This document shows, one piece after another, positions 45,421 through 56,599 of a DNA stretch of 64,000 nt. The position numbers and the translations under genes were made by a program. The DNA comes from Orychophragmus violaceus (lineage: Eukaryota; Streptophyta; Magnoliopsida; Brassicales; Brassicaceae), in the NCBI GenBank assembly GCA_030180135.1, contig CM058236.1:55579728-55643727 (forward strand), written 5' to 3'. Every line of letters starts with the position of its first letter. Position 1 is the first letter of the stretch. The notes under the pieces are model-generated. The model saw only the letters and a list, made by a program, of their open reading frames with translations. It was not told where the DNA came from and did not search any database.

Positions 45421-45690
45421 GATTATATCGGACAGCCTCATAGGCTTGTGTGGGCCGATGTGACTTCATCGGGTGTGGAACATCGGCTGATAAAGGTCGA
45501 TGGAATGGGACGTGTGGATATGCGTCGGGCATGCATTGGTCGATGGCAGTGGGTTCGAGAAACTAATATCGGACACAGATGGGCCGATGTGGTTTGGCCG
45601 ATAAAACAACATCGGACAAAAAAACATCAGAAGAGGTCTCCCGATAGAACTAGGTCGATGGTTTGGGTATGAACTCGTCGACGCGAAGCA
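45421..45690 (+). repeat. Cluster of CCGATG/CATCGG/GTCGATG motifs
   Basis: About a dozen short copies of ATCGG, GCCGATG or GTCGATGG occur in 270 bp in both orientations, for example at 45427, 45454, 45467, 45481, 45496, 45539, 45593 and 45655. Spacing is irregular. It lies just outside the degenerate Athila-like LTR and may be its upstream control region. Confidence 0.5.
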
Positions 45691-46019
45691 GACTACGCTC
45701 GTATGGTGGGCTTCGAAGGTGGATGGTTTTGGGCCTCATTCACGTGACAGACGTTGCATGCATGGCGATGTACGCACTTCTTTGTTTCCATCTTTGACTA
45801 ATCACGTACTTCTTTGTTTCAATTAGCTTTCCACATCTATGTTGACCAAGCTTACAAACCCTTCTTCTTCAGTTTCCTTTGTACTTTCATTGATCTCCAA
45901 AATCATCAAATAATCCAAGACCAGCTCCAATCATCAAAGAACTCTTCAAAAGCTCCAAAGTCCTCCAAGAAACATCTCCAAGACCTACAATGATCATGAG
46001 GTTAAAACACTTAAAAATA
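45691..46019 (+). other. Intergenic segment without recognised gene
   Basis: This is a mixed AT-rich stretch with ACTTCTTTGTTTC repeated at 45777 and 45809. No ORF or structured repeat is supported. Confidence 0.5.
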
Positions 46020-46400
46020 GATTACATCACAACACTGCTTCTTTGAACTCATAACCAATATTGAATGTTGACCCCAAAGCTAACTTATCACCTTTTATTT
46101 CTTTCATTCTTCTTTGTTTCAACTCCAACTCATTTTCTTCATCATCTGCACTCTCAGGTATTTCGTGTCCAACCCTATGTTTCTCATCAATAAAGCTAGC
46201 TACACCTTCCTCAATTTCGTATTCATACATGCCCAATACATCCCAAACTTCGTCTACATCCTTGTCTAATTAATTTGTCTCAACCGGAATATCTTCAAAA
46301 TTACCCTTTGTTTCCTTGTCATACTCCACATTCACATCTTTGAAATAAAAGCAATTGGTAAGGTAAGCTAAGTTCATCACATAACAATCCTCAAAAGTAA

Positions 46401-46414
46401 AAGTATTTGTTACC
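46401..46414 (+). other. TSD of LINE-1 (left copy)
   Basis: AAGTATTTGTTACC recurs exactly at 51379-51392 on the other side of LINE-1. The left copy is followed by a T12 tract, the LINE poly(A) tail on the minus strand. Confidence 0.95.
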
Positions 46415-46838
46415 TTTTTTTTTTTTAACGCTTAAAAACTTTGTTGACGAGAAGTGACAGATCACAAATACATGTAAACCAAAGTCCTGAAATAAAGAAA
46501 CCCTTTATAGAAAGTTAAGAGAAAAAGTATCCACCCAAAGGTGGCAGTGGCTTGACGAAGAATCCATCGACTCCAACAAATCGTCATGCCCAATGCAGAA
46601 AGAAAGGAGGCCTCATTGGGGATCAAGAAAAGAACCGATCAAGCAGCTAGGGCATCTTCCTGTAAAAGATGTTCGAGCCAGCGCGGACCTCCTCTGCCAA
46701 CATAAGACTGATAAAACCTTTCCCATGTAGCACTAGTGGCAATGGCGAGGGCCACTCTGTTTGTCTCCTTCGATGTATGATCCAAACTCCAGTAATCAAA
46801 CTGATGCAGTAGGTTCAACAGGAGGTCAATAGAAGGTC

Positions 46839-49800
46839 TTACCTCCGGAAAAGCTTGGGGTTGAGTAGAGCATGCCTGAGCAACGCCGACGATGTTTCAA
46901 AGGTTACATTTTTGATACGGAGACTGCTCATAGACTCAGTAGCCCAAAGGAGACCCAAGAGATCATTTCTCAGGGGATGGTTAATGAATGAGAATGATCT
47001 TCTGCTATGAAACAGAGGCATACCCAAGTGATCACGGACGATCCATGCGGCTCCACTATGGAGATGCTGACCACCCCAAAGTGAGCCTACATTGCATTTT
47101 ACGACACCGTGTTGTGGCTTTGTCCAACCATGGTTGGGTATTGTGTCTCGGGTACTTGCATCCTGCGGCAGATGATTATGGAGCTTGAGCCAAACGTCAG
47201 CTTCGTCACTTGCTTTAGCCCAAATAAACTCAGTAGAGAGCCGAACCTGTTCAAAACAAAGACTGTTTCGCGATTTCCATAGTTGCCATAAAATCCATGG
47301 GAATATCATTCGCCTTTTAGCATCGATGTGATTGTTCCGATAACCATCCATAAGGTGATAGATATTGAGGAAGACCGAGGTCTGTGAGAACCCGACTGGA
47401 GGAAGGGGAATTGCAGACCAGATCCAAACATCTTGAGCAGCTGAACAGTTGAAGAGAACATGGCAGATAGTCTCCTCCGCCACTCCACAAGATTGGCAGG
47501 TGGTGTCTAAGCTTATACCTCGAGACCTCAGGCGCTCTTTGACAGCCAGAGCGCCAGATAGTGCTCTCCACAAGAAGTGCCGGATCTTGGGAGGAGTATG
47601 CAGCTTCCATAAGTTGGTCCAGAGTTTTCTTTCAATCGGTGGAGGAGGGTTAAGATGAGGAGCGTTATGATCCTGTATTAGCGCCAGAAACTGATAGCCA
47701 CTCTTCGCAGTGTACATTCCGTTCTTAGAGGAGCACCATATAATAGAGTCCGGCTTGGAGAGGTTAACTTTGACCTGGAGGACTGTGTTCACATCTTCCT
47801 CTGCAATAACCTGTCTAATAAGCGCTATGTTCCAATGACCTGAAGCATCCATCATATCTTTAACCCGTAAAGAGAGGTCCACAGGATACTCTCGGTGGTA
47901 GTGCGGAGCTCTCGGGATAGGATCACAAATCCACTTATCAGTGAGGACCTTGGTGGAAGCACCATCACCAATAGAATGAACCAGACCCTGCAGGAGGAGC
48001 TCCCGGCCAAACATTATGCTCCTCCAAGCATATGATGGTCTGGAGCCCATACTACACTCCAAGAAGCTTCCATTCTTAAAGTATCGATGTTTCAGAATCT
48101 GAGAGAGTAAAGAGTCAGGGTTTTGCCAAATGCGCCAGGCCTGTTTTCCGAGGAGAGATTGGTTGAATTTGCTTATGTCTTTAAAGCCCAAACCACCAAG
48201 ATCCTTTGATTTACACAACTTTTGCCACGCTACCCAAGGGATTCTCTTTTTATTCTCACCACTACTCCACCAAAACTCAGTCATTGCACTAGTCAACTTG
48301 GAACAAACATCCTTGGGGAGCTTAAAGCAACTCATTGCATAAACCGGTAAAGCAAGTGCCACTGATTTTAACAACAATTCCTTACCTCCCTGGGATAGAG
48401 ACTTTGCAAACCAACCTCTTAGACGTCCCTGCAATTTGTCCCGCAGGAAGCTCAACAACTTCCTCTTAGAACCACTGAAACACTCTGGTAAGCCCAAATA
48501 AGTACCTTCACCCCCAACTTTTTCAATGCCAAGAACACGCTGAACGGATACCTTGCGTTCTTCAGAGATATGAGCCCCAAAAATCACTGAAGATTTAGAG
48601 TGGTTAATCATTTGACCAGAACAGTCCCCATAGAGTTTAAGGCACTGAATGAGCTCCTCAGCTTCTTAAACATTCGCTTTACACATCAAAAGACTATCGT
48701 CTGCGAACAAAAGGTGATGTACTGCTGGCCCAGTAGGAGCGATCTTGATACCATGAAGACGATCATTAGATTCTGCGAATTTTAAGCAGCTAACTAAGGC
48801 TTCCGCACAGAGAATGAAGAGGAAGGGGGATAGGGGATCTCCCTGCCTTATGCCACGTTCCGGTTTAATAAAACCATGTGAGTTTCCATTCATTAGAACT
48901 GAATAAGAAACTGTACTTACACATGACATAACCCATCGGATCCAGATCCTATCAAAGCCAAGCTTTTCCAAGAGTGTTTCAAGAAAACACCATTCGACTC
49001 TGTCATAAGCTTTAGACATGTCAGTCTTAATAGCCATAAACTCTCCTGCCACAGAATTATTGGTCCTAAGGCTATGGACCATTTCATGGGCAATAAAGAT
49101 GTTATCCGATATCAACCGGCCTGAGACAAAGGCACCTTGTGTTTCAGAGATGATTCGAGGAAGGAATCCTTTGAGTCTATCACACAGGATTTTAGATATG
49201 ATCTTGTATTGCACCGAACACAAACTGATAGGCCTCATGTCTTGCATCTTTGAAGGATTGACAATCTTGGGGATGAGGCTGAGTTGAGTATGGTTCCAAC
49301 CATCCGGGAGAACACATGTCGAAAAGAAGCTCAGTACTTCCTCTGTCACTGCAGGTCCCACTATATGCCAAAACTTCTGATAGAAGACCCCTGTTAGTCC
49401 ATCTTCACCCGGTGCACTACTCCCTTTCACGTGGAAGGTTGCCTGCTTTATCTCTTCCGGTGTAACTTGTTGTGTGAGCGCAGAATTCATGTCCTCCGTA
49501 ACACGGCTCGTGAAGCCAGTGAATAAGGATTCCAGATCAGTAGGGTTTGAACTCATGAATAGGTCTCTGAAGTAATCAACCGCTATACTGCCCTTAGCCC
49601 CCTCCGAGAAGTGCTCATTCCCCATTTCATCCAAAAGCATGAATACTCTGTTTTGCATCTTTTTACCTTTGACACAATTAAAGAAATACTTAGTATTCCT
49701 ATCGCCTGACCGGAGCCATTCCTCTCTGCATTTCTGCCGCCAAAAGAGTTCTTCTTGACGATATGCTTCAGCCAGATCCAGCTTGAGCCGGCGCATCAGA

Positions 49801-50747
49801 TTATAATCAGGATTGACTTTGGTAATCTCTGCTTCCAGCGAAGATTTCAGGCGGGTAATGACATCTCGCGAGTTCAGGTCAGACCGCTTTTTCCATCTTG
49901 TGATAGCCCTTCTGCATATACTGATACGGTCCATGAGATTAGTGTTTGGACCCGTGGTGTCCAGCCAACCCTGTTTGACAATCTCTTCAAAACCGAACTT
50001 TTCAATCATTCTTTGGTCAAAGTAAAAACGACCTCTGTTCGAGTCGTCTCTTTCCAGCGCAAAGCTTATGCGTATCGGCCGATGATCAGAGGCCCAGAGA
50101 TCCAAAAACTCCATATGAGCTCGTGGGAATAGGCGAAACCAAGCATCGTTTCCAAAGCTCCGATCAAGCCTACATTGTACCCAAATATCATCACGCCAAC
50201 CTCCCCAAGAGAAGTTGTTCCCTGAGCTTCTTATCTCTCTAATTTTACAATTTTCCGCCATGTTTCGAAAGCCCCAAAAGGTAGACTCAGCTCTCATCGT
50301 ACCACCCAGTTTTTCATCGTTCGACATTAGCTCATTAAAATCCCCTGCAAGGACCCACGCATCATCCCTTCTCAGACCAATATCTACCAAGCGGTCCCAA
50401 ACTTCTTGCCTCTTTGATCGAACATGATCACCGTAGACGCAAGTAAGAAAGAAGGAAAGAGAACCACACTGAACTTTCATGTCAATAATTCGGTTATCGC
50501 AAATAAGAACCTCAACATGATAGCTTTGTTTCCACATCACTGCTAATCCTCCACTAAGACCAAGAGGCTCCACCGTGATCAACTTATCATAACCCAAACT
50601 CTTTTGTAAACCAGAAATAAAGGTAAACTTTTGTTTAGTTTCCATGAGAAATATGAAATCCGGAAAATACCTCCTACGCATTCCCCGGAGATGACGAACG
50701 GTCTCGGTATTTCCGGCTCCTTGACAGTTCCAACACAATATGCTCAT
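46839..50747 (-). pseudogene. LINE-1 ORF2: endonuclease, RT, RNase H
   Basis: This protein nicks the target DNA and reverse-transcribes LINE RNA. The preferred start is MSILCWNCQGAGNTETVRHL at 50747; the open frame extends to 50894 with a hydrophobic lead that looks untranslated. Endonuclease motifs: WNCQGAG, ETKQ, AGDFNEL, ASDHRPI. RT motifs: GSSAPGEDGLTGVFYQ, RGIRQGDPLSPFLF and the catalytic LLFADDSLL near 48700. A single in-frame TAA at 48666-48668 follows, with the same frame continuing. Next come CQSCGVAEETICHVLFNC (zinc-binding) and an RNase H relic where CNVGSLW has Gly in place of the expected Asp. The whole would be about 1300 residues. Confidence 0.93.
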
Positions 50748-51378
50748 TGGGAAGACAACGGTTCCAAACCAGCAGATCTCTGATCTTGAACAAACCAACA
50801 ATAGCAGAACCACAAATGAAAGAACTGAAGAAATCCAATTAACCACGACACCAACAATCCAAGCTTCTACAACTTTAACTAAGCACCAAATCAAGCTCCA
50901 AAGGGTCCAAAAGCCAGCAACTCAAAAGTGAAATCATTTATACTTTTTATCAAGTCAGATCAAATAAACGAGTATCCAGAGATATAACTAAAACCTAATC
51001 AGCAGTGTCCAGAAACCAGAGGCACAAAACCGCACACCAGAAGCGTAATTCAACAAACCCAGCTCGTAAATTTTCGATTGTAGGCTTCCTGTTTTTGATT
51101 GTAGGCTTCCTGTCTGGATCGAGAAGGCAGAGGCTCTGACGTAATCCAAGCAAAACCCTAAAACCCAGTCGATGATTTCGATTCTCTGAAGACTTCACTG
51201 CTTCGCGAAGGTTCTCCAACACTGGGGTCGCCGCCGGTAGCTGCTGAAGATGGTCGGTTCGTCGTCGTCGGTGAAAGCGGGGCGAAAGCGTCTTCTCCGG
51301 TGAGAAAATTGATCGTCGGACCCTCAGACCTGTAATTTTTTAGGGTCGCGAAGCTCGCAGAATAACCAGATTAGATTC
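50748..51378 (-). other. LINE-1 5' region
   Basis: This is the leader upstream of ORF2 on the minus strand. It includes a short tandem duplication around CAGGAAGCCTACAATC (51065-51120). No ORF1 or zinc knuckle is recognisable, so ORF1 is either truncated or absent in this family. Confidence 0.6.
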
Positions 51379-51787
51379 AAGTATTTGTTACCTTAATACC
51401 TAGTCGCACGGCAAAACTCAATCTACAGAATAAAACTTAAAACTAAAAAAAAAAAATATTTTATTTCTTACCTGAGACCGTCAACTACATCTTTATCCCT
51501 TGGTTCCCTTTTATTCTCAAATAACCCATGTCGCAGGTGGTCATCGAAAACAATGTAGAATTTACTGAGACCACTGTCGTCATCCATTACTGATACCTTT
51601 CCTAAACCCGAAGACCAAAAACGAGATCTCCAGATTCAATCGTCGATGAACCCTAAATACCCAGAATCGCCGAAGAACCTTAATTTTCCTTTTCCGATTT
51701 AGTTGTACTTGAACCTTTTCTTTTGGTTTTAGGTTGTCGGGTTAAGGATTAAAAAGTTAGTGAATTCGGGTAGGTGTTTCGGGTTTT

Positions 51788-51806
51788 AGTATCGGGTAGG
51801 CAGTCA
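51788..51806 (+). other. TSD of LINE-2 (left copy)
   Basis: The 19-bp AGTATCGGGTAGGCAGTCA is repeated exactly at 62872-62890 after a poly(A) run. Confidence 0.97.
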
Positions 51807-52520
51807 CCTGCGGAATATACACGAGGGTTTCGTGATTTCGAGTTCTCTCGGAGTGCGATCGAGAAGTTCTCTCCCGACGAAGGTCGTTCTCGGCGTTTTC
51901 GGAGTAGGGAAGGTATTTTAATTTTGTATGACCATCGTCTTCGTCGTCGAATCGACGTCTTAAGAAGCTATTTCCGACCAAGAATCAACCCACTGGCGAA
52001 ATAGAGCAATCGTTGCTTTTGTCTTGGATCTGATTTTCGATTGCTAGCTGTTGTTATTCTCTGGTCCTGTTTGTTAATTCCTGTCTACAAATAGCTTTAC
52101 TGGATTTCGAAGACAGTGATTGATAAGCTAACCCTCTTCTCGAACCTGATTGTGATTTCGAGTTCTAAGGTTTCGGATACTGGTGATTGGGATTGTGCTA
52201 GCTTCCTTGATTTCAGAGTTTAGTAACGTCTGCCTCGTTATAGTTTGTGCTTTGGAATTTTTGGGTTTTAATGGCTGGTGGCTGAGATTTGTGATTGCTT
52301 GATTGAATCTGGAGCCTTTGCTTGTGTAAGCCTTCACGTTGGAAAATTAGGGTTTCAGTTTCTTCTCCAACGGCCCTCAAATTCGCTTCTTCATTAACGT
52401 ATCTCTGGAGTTAGAGGACCGAAGAGCCACAATCAGAAGCAGGGGACCTTTGATGTAGTGGAAGATAATTGGGAGTTAAGGTACGGGCCTGGTTTGCTCG
52501 GTTTCAAACACGTTGTATCC
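51807..52520 (+). other. LINE-2 5' region
   Basis: This is a leader upstream of the endonuclease. Its first 190 bp can be read as a basic peptide (FEFSRSAIEKFSPDEGRSRR) ending near 52004. It might be the end of a truncated ORF1, but no domain is recognisable. Confidence 0.45.
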
Positions 52521-55365
52521 ATGATTGCATCATTTTGGAACTGTCAGGGGCTGCGAAACACTTGTACAGTTCGACGCCTCCGGGAATTGCGATTCCACCT
52601 CTTCCCGGACATTCTGTTTCTCGCGGAAACGAAAAATCAAGACGATTATGTGGATCAGATGCGAACTCTTTTGGGGTATGATCATTATTTTGCAGTTTCA
52701 CCAGTGGGTCTCAGGGGAGGCTTGGCTCTGTATTGGTCAAAAGATGTGGAATTGGACATACTCTCCTCTACCTCCAACTATATTGACACAAAGATCAAAT
52801 ATCAGGATCAAGATTTCTTTGTCACGTGTATCTATGGAGCCCCTACACAACAGAACAGAGTTGCGGTGTGGCGAAGTATCTCTGAATTTGGGCTCCCAAG
52901 AGAAGAGCCCTGGATGTTGTTGGGGGATTTTAATGACATACTGCATCAAGAAGAGAAGAGAGGTGGACGGCCTAGATCAGAAGGGTCGTTTGTCGAGTTT
53001 CGAAGATTTGTTTCACAACTTGGCGTTTGGGATTTGAAACATACAGGGAACCCCCTCTCTTGGCGGGGTATGCGGCATGATCATCTGGTTCATGAGCGTC
53101 TCGACAGAGTATTGGTTAATAACGCTCTCCTGGAGCTCTTCCCTTCAGCGTTTATGAAGTATTTAAGGTTTGAGGGCTCTGACCATCGCCCTGTTGTTAC
53201 ATACTTGGATTCTTCGAGGGTTAAACGGAAAGGCCAGTTCCGCTTCGACAACAGACTTAGAGACAAGCAGGAGATTTATGACCTCATATCTAACTATTGG
53301 GATTTATCTGAAACTTCGATTGAGCCCAAGCTACTGTCCTGTCGACGAGCTATTATCAACTGGTCAAAGGAGCATAATTTCAACAGTGCAGAGCTTATCC
53401 GGAAAACAAAAGAAGAATTAGATGATGCACTCGCATCAGAACGTTATCAACCGGATTTGATAGCTGCTTTACAGGGGAGGTTGGATACGGCTTATAAGGA
53501 GGAAGAAAATTATTGGAAACACCGGAGTTGGATCCTATGGTTGCATAGTGGAGAGCGAAATACGGCATTTTTCCATGCTGTTACCCGAAACAGAAGAACT
53601 TTTAACCGCTTGACTGTTATGGAAGGATGAACATGGGCAGCCAAGCTATACAGAGCAGGATATCTCGGGGTTGATATCCAGCTTTTATACTTGTTTGTTT
53701 ACCTCTAATGGGAACTCGAATTTTGATGTCGTTAATGAAGCTATCCACCCTGCAATATCGGATGCAAGTAATGCGATGCTTATTGCCAGCCCCACTGAAG
53801 AAGAAGTCAGAAAAGCTGTTTTTGATATCCATGTGGGAAAGGCTCCGGGTCCTGATGGATTTTCTTCAGGGTTTTTCCAGTCCTATTGGCCTATCATCAA
53901 AGATGATATCCTGCGTGAGGTGGGTAGGTTCTTTGCATCAGGGACGTTCCCTAAGAGGCTGAATGAAACACACGTCCGGTTGATCCCGAAAGTAGTAAAC
54001 CCGCGAAAGGTTATGGAGTACAGGCCTATTGCTCTTTGTGGAGTGTTTTATAAGGTGATTGCAAAGGTGCTGACTAAACGACTTCAAGATTTACTCCCAT
54101 CCCTTATATCTGAGAATCAATCAGCTTTGTGCCTGGTCGTGCGATCTCGGATAATGTTTTAATCACACATGAGATTCTACATTATCTAAAACATTCCAAG
54201 GCCAAGGTTAGAGGAGCAATGGTTGTTAAAACTGACATGATGAAAGCTTATGATAGAATCGAATGAAAATTTCTTGAGAGTGTTCTTCGGAGATTTGGTT
54301 TCCATGAGATATGGATCGGATGGATCATGGAGTGTGTGACCTCAGTTTCCTACTCATTTCTGATTAATGGAACGGCTCAAGGAAAGGTGATTCCGTCTAG
54401 GGGTTTACGGCAAGGTGATCCCCTCTCACCGTACTTATACATCTTATGTACGGAAGTTCTCTCAGGTTTGTGCCGAAATGCCCAGGAGAATGGCTCATTG
54501 CCAGGGATAAAAGTAGCTAGGAATTGCCCTTCGATCAATCATTTGTTGTTCGCAGACGATACTCTTTTCTTTTCCCGATCAGATGAAACGTCCTGCTTTG
54601 CATTGAAATCGCTACTAACTGCGTATGAAGAGGCTTCGGGCCAGGCCATCAGCCTGCCAAAATCATCGGTTAACTTCGCTTCGAAAACACCAGCCCATCG
54701 CAGGCTCAAAGCAAAGGAGATTCTGGGTATCGATCGAGATGGTGGAATAGGGAAATATCTGGGACTCCCGGAGCATTTCGGGCGAAAGAAGAAAGATATC
54801 TTTGCTTCTATTGTGGATAGAATCCGACAGAAGGGTCAGACCTGGTCCACAAAGTTCCTCTCCTCAGTGGGAAAGTATGTGATGCTGCAATCGGTGCTTA
54901 TTGCAATCCCTTCATATGCTATGTCGTGTTTTAAGCTTCCGAAAGCCTTACTTCAGCAAATTCAGTCGGCTCTCACAAGGTTTTGGTGGGATACTAAGCC
55001 TGACAAGCAGAAAATCAGTTGGATTTCTTGGGAAAATCTAACAATTCCTAAAGAAGATGGTGGTTTGGGTTTCAGAGATCTTGAAGCTTATAATGACTCG
55101 CTCCTGGCTAAACTGAGCTGGCGTATTATCTCAAAGCCAACGGTCTTGTTTTCCAGAGTCATGTTAGGTAAGTATTGTTGTGAATATGTTGGAATATTTG
55201 GAAGGCCAGAAACTCCCTCATCTTTGACACCCGACTTTTCCCGGTTGAAGATCTATTATGCAAGTCGATTAAGGAAGCCAAAGACTGGCAAGCAGCGCAA
55301 CTCCAACTTCTTACAGTTAACCCTGTGCTTCATGAGGTATACCCCATCCTCGCGCCCTGTGATAC
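52458..55365 (+). pseudogene. LINE-2 ORF2: endonuclease and RT
   Basis: The endonuclease starts at MIASFWNCQGLRNTCTVRRL (52521). An earlier ATG at 52458 is in frame but outside the conserved domain. Motifs: WNCQGL, ETKNQD, LGDFNDIL, SDHRPVV. A base insertion near 53628 shifts to the RT frame at 53671 (GKAPGPDGFSSGFFQSYW). A base loss near 54127 and a TGA near 54265 follow. From 54327 the frame has RGLRQGDPLSPYLYILCTEV and the catalytic LLFADDTLFF. After LGKYC (about 55180) the zinc-binding region appears deleted. Athila-2 interrupts the frame at 55366. Confidence 0.92.
55361..55365 (+). other. TSD (GATAC) of Athila-2 (left copy)
   Basis: GATAC precedes the LTR start and recurs at 62425-62429 after the LTR end. 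Joining the LINE-2 flanks with one copy keeps the reading frame open into the RNase H-like domain. Confidence 0.97.
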
Positions 55366-56513
55366 TGATATACCATGGATTTTAGGGTTTTTAACCATGG
55401 TATATGCCACATTTATCGAGTCTATTGTTATGTTTTAGAGTCTTTTCAGGTACTTTACAGGTTTTACCAAATTTGGTGTTTATTTGGACATTTTGATACA
55501 TTCTGGAGACTCTTAGAGCATCTGCCCGAGAAAGAAGAAGTCACTGCCGTCATAAGATGTTGGTGTCGATCGACACACACATTGGTGTCGGTCGACACAG
55601 TTCACGGATCAGAGAAATTGACCGGTTGATGAAGATTTGCATCTTGACCCAGAAGTTTATCTTAATTACAAAATAACCCAATTCGTGTTTTAGAATATAA
55701 TTAGGTTTTACAGCCACTTGTTAGGCGAAGCTTTCATACTTTAGATCAGAGAGTTTTTAGGGGCTGGTTTTGTTCTCGAAAGAGACTTGATTTCGAACCC
55801 ATGTTCTTATTCCTTTGATTATTTTATGATATCTACTTTGATTATGTTTTCTGTTATGATTGCTATGTCTGAGTAGATCTCTTGTCAGGTTAGGGATTTT
55901 CATTAGGGATTTGAAGGAATGTTAGATTAATTTATTAAGATTCATCATCTAGTTCTTCATCTAATCTGTTCTTAAAGCTTGATCTAAACTGGCCATTTAG
56001 ATTACTGATTCTAGGTTGATTCTCGCAACGAGAGTTGGTTTATTTAACTGGATCTGATTAGATGAGCAATTGAATTATTCGCAAAGAGATTTGGCTTAGT
56101 TTAATTGTGAACGAACGAACTCAGAATTAATGCATGTTTAGAACTCTAGAATTCGCAAAGAGATTTGGTTTGCTAGGTTGTTAAACATAGATAATTATCG
56201 CAGCGAGAGCTGGTTAGTTTTACCTTCGTGATTCTAGTTCAAGAACGCTATAGACTGAATCTAATTGTTATCTGATTTCCTGATATCCTGAGAACTCCCG
56301 AAACCTGACGCCTTCGTTTGATTGATTACATCCGCTTTGCTCTATTTATTTACTTGCTATTTACCGCTTTCATCACATTGCTTTCGCTTAGTTTAATCCG
56401 AACCACTTATAATCTATCGTGTGACCAGAGTCCCTGTGGATTCGATACCCTAAGTACTACATCTGCATTACTGTGCACTTGCAGTAAGAATAGGGATAAT
56501 TCTTGACCTATCA
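55366..56513 (+). repeat. Athila-2 5' LTR
   Basis: It starts with a perfect 11-bp inverted repeat: ATATACCATGG (55368-55378) and CCATGGTATAT (55395-55405). It holds a phased motif pair (55564/55586) and several GCAAAGAGATTTGG repeats. Compared with the 3' LTR it has an extra 15 bp near 55708. Confidence 0.96.
55368..55405 (+). promoter_or_regulatory. LTR-terminal hairpin of Athila-2
   Basis: The 11-bp arms are separated by 16 bases at the very start of the LTR. Athila-1 has TATATCATGG/CCATGATATA at 6827-6863, where a C/G pair is replaced by T/A on both arms. Confidence 0.6.
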
Positions 56514-56520
56514 AGTTTTT

Positions 56521-56537
56521 AGCGCCGTTGCCGGGGA
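56521..56537 (+). promoter_or_regulatory. Primer-binding site of Athila-2
   Basis: AGCGCCGTTGCCGGGGA follows the 5' LTR. It is complementary to the 3' end of plant tRNA-Asp (recalled) except near its first base. Athila elements typically use this primer. Confidence 0.75.
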
Positions 56538-56599
56538 CTCTTTGAGTTCGCCGATAGATTTAGTATTAGGATTTAGATTAAGCATTTTTCTTATTTTTC

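Larger units (their letters stand above)
46415..51378 (-). mobile_element. L1-like LINE (LINE-1)
   Basis: This 4.96-kb minus-strand retrotransposon lies between 14-bp TSDs and ends in poly(A) (T12 at 46415-46426 on the plus strand). It encodes endonuclease, RT, a zinc-binding segment and an RNase H-like domain. The coding frame has one stop near 48666. About 630 bp precede the endonuclease start and contain no recognisable ORF1. Confidence 0.95.
46020..51587 (-). pseudogene. Mutator-like (MULE) transposase gene fragments, split by LINE-1
   Basis: On the minus strand, 51587-51472 encodes MDDDSGLSKFYIVFDDHLRH and ends at a good splice donor (CAG/GTAAG). After LINE-1, 46400-46027 continues with NCFYFKDVNVEYDK, EVWDVLGMYEYEIEEG and LGSTFNIGYEFKEAVL. 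That last motif resembles the MuDR N-terminal DNA-binding domain (PF03108, recalled). The rest of the transposase is absent and a stop lies near 46270. LINE-1 occupies what looks like the first intron. Confidence 0.5.

Noticed and set aside
46061..46273. Serine-rich plus-strand ORF
   Set aside because: It is opposite the MULE-like coding segment, whose GYEFKEAVL motif supports the minus strand.
48130..50427. Plus-strand ORFs opposite LINE-1
   Set aside because: They are shadows of the minus-strand ORF2, whose domains are unambiguous.
53170..53421. Alternative frames overlapping LINE-2 endonuclease
   Set aside because: No domain; the endonuclease motifs lie in the other frame.
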